A stretch of 64,000 nt of DNA. Origin: Schistocerca nitens (Eukaryota > Arthropoda > Insecta > Orthoptera > Acrididae). The stretch covers positions 542,305,602-542,369,601 of the forward strand of contig NC_064616.1 in assembly GCF_023898315.1 (NCBI RefSeq). The letters run 5' to 3'. The position numbers were made by a program, and so were the translations under genes. How positions within the stretch are numbered: the stretch's first letter is position 1; each line of letters opens with the position of its first letter. Shown piece by piece: positions 1 to 10,255 of the stretch. The notes under the pieces were generated by a model, which saw only the letters and a list, made by a program, of their open reading frames with translations, was not told where the DNA came from and did no database searches.

Positions 1-230
1 TCCCCTGGCCACCACGGTCACCAGATCTCAATATTGTTTAGCCTTTGTGGTCTCTTTCAGAGGAAGGGTGCGTTATCGCTATCCGCCTCCATCATCACTA
101 CCTAAACTAGATATTATTTTGCTGAAATAGTGGTATAAAATGGCCTTGAATATTATACAGCACCAATAATCATTTATTCTGCGATCGAAGGAAACGGTTT
201 TGAAAGCCAGTGCGATCCCTAAAATATATT
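1..230 (+). pseudogene. Tc1/mariner-type transposase C-terminal relic (partial)
   Basis: The window opens inside a degraded transposase tail. Positions 3-32 read PWPPRSPDLN, matching the W-P-x-x-S-P-D-L-N stretch before the last catalytic acidic residue in the Tc1/mariner superfamily. The next codons drift out of frame, but the three frames together still resemble a Tc1-type C-terminus as far as about position 230. The 5' part lies outside the window, so neither the DDE core nor a terminal inverted repeat can be judged. In life such an enzyme cuts and pastes its own element in the nucleus. Here it is clearly dead, because stops occur within about 40 bases of the motif. Family assignment is from the motif alone. 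Confidence 0.6.
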
Positions 231-1604
231 AGGCTTGCTAATCGACTTTATTTTTTGTATTCCATTTGTTTGTCCAACTGCTGTATGTTGTCATTATTCG
301 TCTTTTAATCTTATACATGTTTTGTAGCCATTAACCGACATTTCACTCACACTATGTAGTACATGATACACAGGGAACTGCTAGCATGGCATTAGATATT
401 TACCTGCTCCTTCCTCAGTTAGTGGTAGCTTCAGTACAGCCAACATCTCCACATCACCTACACCTCATGCCAGCCAGACCATTCACAACGAAAGAAACAA
501 AACGACCATAAGACAATTGACTAAACCTCAGTCACGTCCATCATAGGTCAGGCTGTATGAACTCCCTGTCAACATACCAGACTCAAACGATAAACAAACT
601 ATCTGTAGAGCAAAATGCACTCATAACCACCATGCAGAGAACAAAACCAGAAGTTACAGAACATTATTGTTAAGGCACAAATAGTAACGTGTAGGAAACT
701 AGAAATTTCAGTCAAAAGTTGTTAACACTGCCATGCAAAATCAAGTCTTGCCAGAGTCAGAAGCGAAGCAGGAAGCGAGCCGGTATATTGGAAATGGTCA
801 GGCCCTCGAAGCATAGCACCGTCTGCCTAGTGACAACATTCATCCAGCAGAAAGACCACTGCGGCAGGAAACCAAATTAAGTGAGACAAGAACGTTCGTT
901 AGCTCACAAGAAATGTACAGGAAACTCTCTTACTCAGCTGCTCTTATAGAGTAACTGACACAGAAGTTAATAGCCTGTTAAGAGGATGTAACAGAATGAG
1001 GACAGATGGAGTCGTTACAAGCCGTGCACTGCACCACAGCCTCAAGACAGTTCCCTTTAAATACTCCAGCGATCCTGCTCTCGACATATGGCTATCATTG
1101 GGTTCAGTGGTATTCACAGTAATCGCAGTCGATTCCATGACTGCGGTACTATAGGGAACTTATGTCCTAAATGACCCACAACAGTCTATGAACTAGTTGA
1201 AGATGTACTCGAGATGATGGTCTTCGCCTGATGAAGTTTATGCTGCTCGCCACCTATCATCTCCTGCTGGAGAAGCTAGCTGTCTTCCGACAACACCATA
1301 CCTCAGAGTACCGCCAGCATTGAGCTTCAAATCAGAGTCCAGTTAACAGGGCCTCTTGGTATGTATGTTCCTGTTCAACATCTACGCGCCTCAAGGTGCT
1401 GAAACCTACCACGACAGTAGGGAGGACATCAACCGACCACACGACTACCGACACCAGTTACAACGTTGGTGGGCCATGAAGGGTCGTTGTAGAATTCGGA
1501 GTGGGTCAGAGGACGTTCCAACAGGCTGTATGTTACCACTTCACACTGGGGGACGGCCGCTATTCTGCCCAGCAACGCGCTGAGGCACTGAGGTCGCTAA
1601 TACA
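231..1604. other. No recognised gene
   Basis: Mixed-composition DNA. The longest open frames are under 80 codons and show no motif I recognise. No SINE or LTR boundary was found. I see nothing supportable here. Confidence 0.5.
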
Positions 1605-2080
1605 TCCCTTGGCATCACTATCAGTTCTTTGATAGTGTAAACTGCTGATTATACGTGAACATTGCGCCTCTCAGTTAAATTTGAGGATTCATTGCAGTTC
1701 TGACTTGTTTCTTTGTGGCTAACGAATAACACTTCCCAAGCCACATCAGTTTATAATGATAACCACTGAATACTTAGTGTGTACCTATGAGAGCGGAAAT
1801 TTAGGGCTATACTTGAGTACCAGTTCGACTTGATTGTAAAATATTGGAATTAGTGGCACTCGCGGCAACTTACAGACGTGAGATGGTCATTTGTGTGCTG
1901 TCCGCCTTGGTTAATGAATAGTGTGGCACATATGCATTCACGTAACTGCCCACTGACATCCGGACGATACATTTGTGACTAATTTGCGTTCCGGTTTATT
2001 GATATAATAGCACTCTTCCAGTCAGAGTGAGAGCCAGATGGGATTAAATCCTTCGTTTTCCAATCCGCCATCGTTCCTCC
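1605..2080. repeat. Ancient dispersed repeat, copy 1 (partner at 25295-25760)
   Basis: This stretch aligns by eye, in the same orientation, with 25295-25760. Shared landmarks include GTGTAAACT, a TTTGTGGCTAAC block, GTTCGAC, GGCACTCGCGGCA and GATGGGATTAA-like sequence near the right end. Similarity is patchy, with many substitutions and small indels, so the copies are old. No coding potential is visible. The two copies flank the whole G1/G2 nest as direct repeats about 23.7 kb apart. They may be independent copies of one family, or decayed LTRs of a still older element. Confidence 0.6.
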
Positions 2081-2449
2081 TCAATTCCCAAATGTTGTAA
2101 TCGTCCGTGAAACAGTTCCAAGTTCGTGTAATGGCATGGGAAATTTGTGGGACACTCTGAACATATGAAAGGAGAATGAGAATCAAACATTTCGGAAACG
2201 GATGGGGAATTACAGGGAAAGGTAAAAGGGGACTCCGATCAATGTGAAGAACTGGTTACAGAGTCCACATCTACAGTACTGAAAGATTTAATTATTCTTA
2301 AAGAATAATGTCAGGCATTAAAATTAATTATCTCACACCAATCACTCATGAGCAGACTGTTGAGGATAAATTATAAACTTTGAATAACTGAAGAACTAAT
2401 CTGCAATGCAAGTTTAGAGGAAGACACAATGGGTACACGTAATTTCATC

Positions 2450-3640
2450 AAAAAATAATGGAATATTTTGTATCCTGAAAGTGAAGAGGAATTGCGTGAG
2501 GAACGTAAAAATGTACGTGGCTCAGATGACAACTTTATAGGTGTACATGTAAATTAGCCGTAATGAGGTACCTATTAATAATGCGGGGGGTAGAATGGAG
2601 GTTGTTTTTGAAAAGGAAGATGGTAATGAATATAAATATGTTGTAGAGAGAATAACTGGCGATATGAAGCTTCAGGATTTGGATGCATAAGAGGTGTCGC
2701 GTCAGGCACCGAATAATTGCAATATATTGCTACAATGTAGGTTGGTATATTTCATAGTTGTTGACCCACTGTTATCAGTAACATGGAATCGAGGGCTTGT
2801 TTTGATTTTAACAGAAAGGACATAACTAAGGATGGTGTGGAAGAATAGGATGGTAATAAACACATAATAAATTACGTAAGTCCAGTAATTACGGCCCAAT
2901 TAGAAGGTGTTGCTACTGATATTCTAGTGGTTAGTTCTTCAAAAATGTATGATTTGTCCAAAAAGTTATATGAATCAGTCAAAAAAAGAAAATTTTTATA
3001 ATTTACCTATCAGAAGTTTGAAAATCTTAAGTACAACAGGTAAAAAAATGGCTCTGAGCACTGTGAGACTTAACTTCTGAGGTCATCAGTCCCCTAGAAC
3101 TTAGAACTACTTAAAATCTAACTAACCTAAGGACATCACTCACATCTATGTCCGAGGCAGGATTCTAACCTGCGAACGTAGCGGTTGTGCGGTTCCAGAC
3201 TGTAGCGCCTAGAACCGCTCGGCTTCACTGGCCGGCGCAAACGGAAAACTTTCTAGAGTCATTAGAAATGAGTGTTGTTACCTTGGGTGCTGGTCGGTAA
3301 GGTAGTATAACATAATTTTTTTCAATATAAAAAGTTTAAGTGTAACATTATTGGTAGGTGTACATTTCTTGAATGAGTTAAAATGCTCTGTACATTTTGG
3401 GGTTAAAAAGCTGAAGCTGTGAGTGCAAGATCAAGGGACAGTAGTTATATTTACAAATCAGTTTAAATATGAATGAGACAACTCAGATATTTTCTTTACT
3501 AGTCAGTTCCAGGACAACAATGTACCAGACTAGGTGGCATTTACTACATTCAGATAAAAATGCTTATCGTTCAGTGTAACCAGGATCCAAAATGGTATTT
3601 CGAACATCATGGAGCTAAAGGAATGTGTTCTGAGTGGTGA
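2450..3640 (+). pseudogene. Decayed Gypsy-type gag/protease region
   Basis: Short plus-strand stretches in shifting frames resemble the gag-to-protease part of Gypsy (Metaviridae-type) LTR elements. At about 3350-3402 one frame reads GVHFLNELKCSVHFG, close to the GVDFLNE motif that follows the retropepsin core and that is also present in G2 of this window. About 400 bases upstream, a frame around 2890-2980 reads ITAQLEGVATDILVVSSSK, like the strand before the D-T/S-G active site, but with VVSSS where D-S-G is expected. Stops and frameshifts are frequent. A minus-strand SINE splits the region at 3041-3238. The assignment rests on these two motifs and is moderate. Confidence 0.5.
3041..3238 (-). 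mobile_element. tRNA-derived SINE (family 1), minus strand
   Basis: Read on the minus strand it has a class II tRNA-like head (GCCGGCC..., A-box region, a B-box-like GGTTAGAATCC) followed by the family body CCTTAGGTTAGTTAGATTTTAAGTAGTTCTAAG, the block GGGGACTGATGACCTCAGAAGTTAAG, and the end AGTGCTCAGAGCCATTT. The B box has a C-to-A change against the other copies. Flanks ACAACAGGTAAA and GCAAACGGAAAA are only a weak candidate target duplication, so this may be an older insertion. It lies inside the decayed gag/protease region. Confidence 0.85.
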
Positions 3641-3805
3641 GAATTAACACATGTAGGGCTCTGTCAATCAGTAACTGATGCACAGTTTGCTAGCTGTGCG
3701 TCCTCAGCTGTCGAATAGTTTTCTTTACCCTTTCCAACAATTCGTCCCCCATTCTTCCATATTCACCACATTACAATAAAGTTTCTACTTTTGTAGTGAC
3801 TGTCC

Positions 3806-4857
3806 TGTATGGCAAGAAAAAAGGAATTAAGTTAGTTAGTGTTAATACTTTCATCTTTCTTTACCTCCTCTGCATTATTGCAGATGACGTGTCACTGAGC
3901 GCATTTGTACTGTGCATGCAGTACACGTGAGGTGCCTAGTTGTTTCCACTGCCCTGTGTGGAATACATAAGTTCTCGTACACTTCACTAACCTGCTGTCT
4001 TCATGATTATGATGTCCCCAGCGCAGAAAACAGCACACAGGTAGTGTATTCTTTTTCTTGAGGCTGAAATTAACTTCACAAGGAACTGCTGCTACGAATA
4101 AGCTATAACTCATTTGGGGTGCCACTCGCGTTTTTATTGATATAGACACGATAAACTATTCTTGATTACAACGTATTGAGCATATCTTTCCACAGTCATT
4201 GTATCTGGCTAAAATAACGTGACATACATCCTGCCACAGACAACATGTCTGTCTACTGCAACCGTCGGAACTGGAGATTAAAATTACGTGAATCAAATAC
4301 GTCTATTACAGACAACATGTCTGTACCTAGCGTCGGCCGGAACTGTAGTAAATAAAATTGTATGAAACAAACACTGCTATAACAGACAACATATCTGTCC
4401 AATAGAACGGTCAGAACTGGAGAGCCGGACTGCCCAAAACACTTCGCGCTCCAAGCCAGCAAGGCGTGACCCGAACGCCACCGAAGTGCATCGGCAGTAA
4501 TATCGTCAGTCTTTTCTATTAGTAATACTATGATTTTAATAATTTTGAAATGACTGATTGATAGCTGGCTGTTGAGAGATGTTCATTTAAGTAAATGAAG
4601 TATTTTGTATGACAGTTTTAATTAATAATAGCAACTAATGTTTAACGTTTTGGCGGCCTTCCGCCGAACACAGCAGCCAATCACAGAGCAGCAGCATCAT
4701 GCAGGCGGTCTTTCTCACGGTAATGGTACCGAATCTAACGTCTGTCACCGGTACCTCATCCCACGTTGCGTTATCTCTATGCTTCTTGCATCTCCAATGC
4801 CCAGAGAATAGCTTCCTCGAGCCTAATATGATGGTTGAATAAGCCAGAAGTATTACA
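3806..4857 (-). repeat. G1 3' LTR (1052 bp)
   Basis: In plus orientation it runs from TGTATGGCAAG to CCAGAAGTATTACA, so it has TG...CA ends. It matches 22153-23176 nearly base for base over most of its length. It holds about 28 bases (near 4447-4475) that the other LTR lacks. It contains three tandem copies of a 17-bp dyad, ACAGACAACATGTCTGT, at 4236-4252, 4308-4324 and 4382-4398 (the last with one change). The adjoining purine-rich strand at 4858-4875 fits a polypurine tract and sets the element on the minus strand. Confidence 0.85.
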
Positions 4858-4875
4858 CATCCCCTTCCCTCTGAG
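4858..4875 (-). promoter_or_regulatory. Candidate polypurine tract of G1
   Basis: The minus strand reads CTCAGAGGGAAGGGGATG immediately before the 3' LTR start TGTAATACTTC. Purine runs in this position prime plus-strand DNA synthesis in LTR elements. Position, purine content and agreement with the gag and integrase strand support it. Confidence 0.7.
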
Positions 4876-7225
4876 ATTTCAAAAAATTAGGGTGTTCTGG
4901 AAGACGACACTCAATTTTGGAAATATACGAAAATATAGAACCAAATTATGATAAAACTGTGGACCAGTAGGTAATCTCTCAAGAGCCAAGCTATCCACTG
5001 TGCCTACTGTAAAAAATAAACCTGTATACAAGAAGCTTGCTTTAACCAATCTGCCCTAAAATCATTATTAAAATTCCAAAATCTGAGATGAAGGAAATTA
5101 TGTGATGCCTGACATAAATTCCAAAAAAGTAACACCCTACACCACAAACATTGTCAACATAAAGTTACATGTTCAGTTCTAACACAATAATATGAAGAAT
5201 AAGTAAACATTCTACAAATAGTATATCATCATGCGATTACACAAAATATGAGAGAAATAAACGAATTTTCAAAGTAAATCACATAGTTATCTGAAACACA
5301 AGAAAAAATCAGCTTATAGCTGTCTTTTAAATTGACCTAAACAGATTATGAAGTTATCTAAAAAACATTAACGGCCCACAAATTTTCTCATTATTGTCGG
5401 CTCATTGACGTCTATTGAAACTCAAAAGAAATTACAGCATTACATAAATTGTATTAAAATATAGACACCTTCTCGGCTCATAGCCGTCTTTTTCAAAATC
5501 ACTATTCACACTCTCGGAAATAAATGACTGAAAATCACTCTCATACGTACACTTTCACTATTACAGGAACATAGGCATGTGACTCACAACAGCAACAGGG
5601 GCTTCCGTTGTCCATTAAGTGGTCGTGCATTGCGTAGTTCATCTCAACTGGTGCTGGGTTTGACAAGAGACTGTCCATTCTCATTCTCCAACTCCAGCAT
5701 ACAGGACCGGTACATTTCATGTAACAATACAAAATGCCTTATATTAGATTTCTAATAAAACTTAGCTAATCCCTTAAATAAAATTTTGATTATACAATAC
5801 AATGAATATGTACATGAAAAGACCTAAAAAGTAAATTTTATTCTGTTTGAATGCAGTGCCACTGTTTATAAACAGTGAATGCTCTCATATGGCTAGGGCG
5901 TTGCCCGCAGCGTATGATGGGTCGATGTCCATTCACAACATGTGACGTCCAGTACTAGCGCCGTGACTCATTCATACAGACGCCAGCTGTTGCCGTACGC
6001 TTAACTCTGACAAACAGCTCTGCGCCATATAACTGTTTCATTACGCATACTTATATGACTGCACCTCCAACTCATTCTCATACGTTATTTCTACATTTTT
6101 CAATAGAGTATCATTCTAGATAATACGTAAACTGTTTTCTTAATCATTAATAGGCACACAGTTGCGATTCACAGATATTGAGAGCACACTTCTGAATATA
6201 TCTCTTAATGAAAATTTTGGCTGTCAGAAACGTTGCGTAACTCAACAGTAAAAGTTACCATAACTTTCTCTTCTCGTGTAAGCGTTGTTACTATTTCTAT
6301 AACCAGTGGAACTGTATTAATGTGTTCATATGTGTACACTTCTGTAATCATTCCTGTGTCAAAAGTCGTACGTAAGTATAATGTGACTTCATGCAGGTGC
6401 TGTCTGAACTATTCATTTCAAGCATTGTAGTTTTATTACTTCTTATTATAAACCAGTGAGCTAGTCTCCATATCTTATATAATGTGGCCTTATCTTTAGA
6501 TCGTAATTCTGTTGTGTCTGTGTCCCTTGAGATGTTCGTGCTGGTGTTGTGTCTTCCTCATATCAATTTCAATACGTCTATTCTCTCGTACTAACCAGTT
6601 GGCGGAACCACTCCGCCAATAAATACCTCCTTAATATTGGGCCTACACACACGTCGCCTTGTACCTCCACTTCCTCATACTTCATAAATAATGGGCAGAC
6701 TTACACGTCACTGAATAATTCTCATCTCCTCACTTCTTCATTTAAAATTGGCCGACTTACCTTTCGCCTAATAATATTTCTCCACAACCTTAACCTCTTT
6801 CGCAGGACGATCCCTTGCCTATAAATACATACTCTCTTGCCTCAGCGGAAATTGCGTCGCTGACAATTCATACTTAAGAATATAATATATTTATTTCCAC
6901 AAAACTTAACACAACGTTTGCACTAATAATCTCCTGACATCGTTTTCTGCCACCAAATCTCATTCTTCCGTCATGTTCACTTACCTGGTTTAGCGTCGTC
7001 ATCTTCTTCAGCAACTGCTAGCTTAGGTCTGTAATAAGAGTCCATATTTCATTTATTTGCTACTTTTTCCAGATTTTTCAAATATAATGCGCAATGTGTA
7101 GTACTTACTAGTTCTTAAAATTCAAAAATAAATCGTCCCACCGGATACTTTGTGATAGATATAATGTCATTTAAAGCTTGTACTGATGTTTCTTAAGGCA
7201 ACGTAATACTGTGTTCTCTAGCTTG
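4876..7225 (-). other. 3' internal region of G1 without a recognised gene
   Basis: This AT-rich stretch lies between the G1 3' LTR and the LINE insertion. An envelope gene would sit here in an errantivirus-like element. The minus strand shows only short frames (for example 63 codons at 5541-5732), with no signal peptide, furin site or transmembrane segment I would trust. Two similar short blocks occur near 5310 and 5473 (CAGCTTATAGCTGTCTTTT and CGGCTCATAGCCGTCTTTT). I cannot say whether it is degenerate env, long untranslated DNA or another insertion. Confidence 0.45.
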
Positions 7226-8215
7226 TGTATCTCTGATGCTATACAAAGAAGAGGTGGCAATAGTGAGATGTGGGGAACATCAACAACAAGCAAAAATTAA
7301 ACAGGGTGTGAGACAGGGATGTGCACTCTTCCCTGTCCTCTTTAATATGTACATACAGAAAGCAATGGACGAGGTCAGAGAAAAGCTAGGACAAGCTAAT
7401 GGAATCAGGATCCAGGGAAAAATAGTTGATATGCTGCGTTTTGCGGATGACATTGCTGTCCTAGCGGAAAATGAGGAAGAATTACAAGTAGTGTTGGAGG
7501 AAATGGAAAACACTCTTGCTACACGGTACAACATGAAAATTAATAAGTCAAAGACAAAAATCTTAGTTGCAAGCAAACAAAATAATCAAGCAATTACGAA
7601 TATAAGGCTGAATGGAGAGAAGCTGAAAGAAATACAAGAATTTGTCTACTTGGGAAGCAGAATAACATCAGATGGTCGTAGTAGGAAAGATGTAATAAGT
7701 AGAATAAATCAGGCAAAGACTGCATTCTATAAAAGGAAAGGACTCCTCACATCAAATATGATAAGTCTGTCGTTAAGGAAGCGGTTAATAAAGACCTTTG
7801 TTGGGAGTGTGCTTCTCTAAGGCAGCGAAACCTGGACACTTGGAGAGGACGAAAGAAGAAGGATTGAAGGATTCGAAATGTGGTGTCTGCGAAGGATGTT
7901 AAAAATTCCATGGACGGCCAGGATGACAAATGAAGAAGTCCTGCAGAGAGCGGAGGAAGTTCCAGTTCTTTGGAAGACGGTCAAGAAGAGGAGAGATATA
8001 TGGATGGGACACATTCTGAGACATGAAAGTCTTCTCCACACTATAACGGAAGGCCTTGTGGAGGGCAAAAGGGCAAGAGGCAGACCTAGAAGAAAGTACA
8101 TAAGCCAGATAATACAGGACCTAGGATGCGGAAGTTTCACGGAATTGAAGAGGCTGGCCGACAATCGCACTGAATGGAGAGCTGCTGCAAATCAATCTTA
8201 GGATTGGCAACTTAA
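7226..8215 (+). pseudogene. Non-LTR retrotransposon RT C-terminal fragment (5'-truncated LINE)
   Basis: One reading frame (7236-8201) encodes the second half of a LINE reverse transcriptase, broken by a single in-frame TAA at 7818-7820. Motifs in order: KQGVRQGCALFPVLFN (thumb-side RT block), LRFADDIAVLAE (catalytic F-A-D-D box, intact), NKSKTKILVAS, then after the stop GSETWTLGEDERRRIEGFEMWC and GKRARGRPRRKY. This C-terminus is typical of insect RTE-like elements. The fragment starts abruptly in mid-RT, as expected of 5' truncation during target-primed reverse transcription. The 3' end is marked by AACTTAAGAAGAAGATA near 8210. It lies within G1 on the opposite strand. The clade is uncertain. 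Confidence 0.85.
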
Positions 8216-8534
8216 GAAGAAGATACTTTGGTGTTATAAAACTCGCTGTTCACATATTTTCCGTCAATTCTTGTTTTCCACCCGTGCAATGTAGATGTTT
8301 ATACTGCTGGGTTACTATGCTGTCACTAATTATGTTTGTTGTCACAAATCGGGTAAAAAATTGTCACAGCCATGGATAGAGAAGAATGTAAAGAAGACAG
8401 AATATAGCTCAGAAGGAAAGAAGAGGAATAGCAACAGCATCAAAGAAAATGAAGTAATGCTGTCAGTTAACTCGGGTACCTGGTAGTCGTCATCTACCTA
8501 GCAATGCAAAGAAAGCTATTGCCCCTGAGGGTCA
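8216..8534 (-). other. G1 sequence downstream of integrase, no gene seen
   Basis: Short G1 stretch between the integrase stop and the LINE fragment. On the minus strand it lies 3' of the pol gene. Open frames here are short and unrecognised. Confidence 0.4.
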
Positions 8535-9175
8535 TTAATGTTCATAGTATTTTTTGATGTCTACGATATTGTAGAGTCCTTTGCTTACTCCCGTTTTTAT
8601 GTTAGCTACTTCCACAGTATTGGGGTGTGGTATCCTAATTATTTTGTATGGCCCTTCATACAATTCATGAAAATTCTTAATTTCTAAATTTATCTTAGAG
8701 GACCTGTTTCTTGCCTTCATCAATACAAATTCGTCAATTTGATACTTCCTTCTCTTAAACTGCTTGTTGTATTTACTCTGTCTTTTATCAACTTTCTGTT
8801 TAATCCTGCTTAAAGCTAGGTCCCTTTTTTTTTTAATTGGGAGATCATTTCTCGGTGGGAAACTTACATGTTCTTCAATAATACTGGGTACTTTCCCACC
8901 TCTCAATAGTTCTTGTGGAGGTATTTCTGTGGTAGAGTGAGGCAACTCATTTATAACTCTCTCGAACTCTTCCACATAATCTACCCACATGTGATGCTTT
9001 TTAGAACAGTATGCCCTAAACAGTCTGTTTATATCCCTCATTATCCGCTCACTCATATTTCACTGGGGATGGTATTTGCATATGTAAATAGGCATTATGT
9101 CTAGATCACGAAACATATTTTTCCAACACTCTGATGTAAATTGTGAGCCATTATCACTAATTATCCTCTCTGGTT
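8535..9175 (-). pseudogene. G1 integrase, C-terminal half
   Basis: On the minus strand the frame begins near 9175 with KPERIISDNGSQF, the second catalytic Asp block of a retroviral-type integrase. It reaches a stop just before MSERIM at 9056 and continues open to the stop at 8535. That stop sits in YHPQ-[stop]-NMSERI, so it falls in the S-P-x-x-N-P-S-E block next to the third catalytic residue; the Glu in SERIM is kept. Downstream are INELPHSTTEIPPQELL and a basic C-terminal domain with YEGPYKIIRIPHPNTVEV, like the GPF/GPY module of Gypsy integrases. The first catalytic Asp and the HHCC finger are missing because of the internal deletion. Confidence 0.85.
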
Positions 9176-9339
9176 TTCCCCAGTAATTACATCTGCCTGA
9201 AATCTACTGGCCACAGCTTTTATTTCTTGTTGTTCTGTTAGATTTTCAGGAAGTGTACCCTCGAACTGTTTAATAAAATCAACAGGATGTATGTTACCTC
9301 TACTAGAGAAAGGATGGTAAACAATAGTGGAATATGTTA
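9176..9339 (-). pseudogene. G1 gag fragment downstream of the G2 insertion
   Basis: The minus strand from 9339 continues the gag frame interrupted by G2. It reads HPVDFIKQFEGTLPENL, resembling the start of a Gypsy capsid domain (HP-x-x-F). Around 9171-9182 the frame meets integrase sequence in another frame at GGGGAAAACCAGAG. This is the observed junction of a large internal deletion that removed the rest of gag, protease, RT, RNase H and the first half of integrase. Confidence 0.75.
9335..9339. repeat. Target-site duplication TGTTA (left)
   Basis: The 5-bp TGTTA directly before the G2 5' LTR is repeated exactly at 20465-20469 directly after the 3' LTR, as expected of integrase-made staggered cuts. 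Confidence 0.9.
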
Positions 9340-9950
9340 TGTAAGTAGGCTGTTTAGGTGTTTATATTGGTAACGCCACGTAGCGCTCTGTATGAAAATC
9401 ACTGGCTGTGCTGTGTGCAGTCTGTGGCTGGTTTGCATTGTTGTAGGCTATTGTAGTGTTGGGCAGTTGGCTGTTAACAGCGCGTAGCGTTGCGCAGTTG
9501 GAGGTGAGCCGCCAGCAGTGGTGGATGTGGGGAAGTGAGATGGCGGATTTTCGAGAGCGGATGATCAGGACGTGTGTCCATCAGAAACAGTACATTTGTA
9601 AGAATGGATGTCATGAACTGCTATATATATTATGACTTTTGAACACTATTAAGGTACATACATTGTTTGTTCTCTGTCAAAATCTTTCATTTGCTAACTA
9701 TGCCTATCAGTAGTTAGTGCCTTCATTAGTTTGAATCTTTTATTTAGCTAGCAGTATTGGCGCTCGCTTTATTGCAGTATTTTGAGTAACGAAGATTTTT
9801 GTGAGGTAAGTGATTTGTGAAACGTATAGGGTAATTTAGTCAGGGCCATTCTCTTGTAGGGATAATTGAAAGTAAGATTGCGTAGCGCTAAAAAATATTG
9901 TGTGTCAGTTTAAAAACAGTCATGTATAATTTTTCTAAGGGGACGTTTCA
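9340..9950 (+). repeat. G2 5' LTR (611 bp)
   Basis: It starts TGTAAGTAGGCTG and ends GGGGACGTTTCA. Compared with the 3' LTR it holds an extra 177-bp segment (about 9543-9719). That segment is also present in the related LTR at 55004-55560, so it belongs to the family and its absence from the 3' LTR is a derived deletion. No canonical TGG primer-binding site follows. The sequence after the LTR is TATGTCGACCCTTAGCCGAGG, so the primer tRNA is unclear. Confidence 0.9.
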
Positions 9951-10255
9951 TATGTCGACCCTTAGCCGAGGATACCGCACTGGAATCTTCTGATTTTTTC
10001 TTGTAGTTTGTGTAATTAGTGTAGCTTCTCTTTATTGCTACCGCGTAATTGTAGAGAGAATCTCCTTTGTAGTTGCAGTCTTTCACTGTTGTATGGTAAA
10101 ACAGTTGTGGCATGCATGTAGATTTGCACCAAGTATTTCGCAGCTGCGCTTGCAATTAACTAGATATTATTTTCAGTGCTATGTTAATGTGTTCTCCTAT
10201 TTTTGCTATTCAAATTGTGCTTTTCTGTGTTATCGTGTGAAATATTGCGACAATA

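Noticed and set aside
7280..8170. Minus-strand ORFs overlapping the LINE RT
   Set aside because: They are antisense shadows of the plus-strand RT frame, which carries the motifs.
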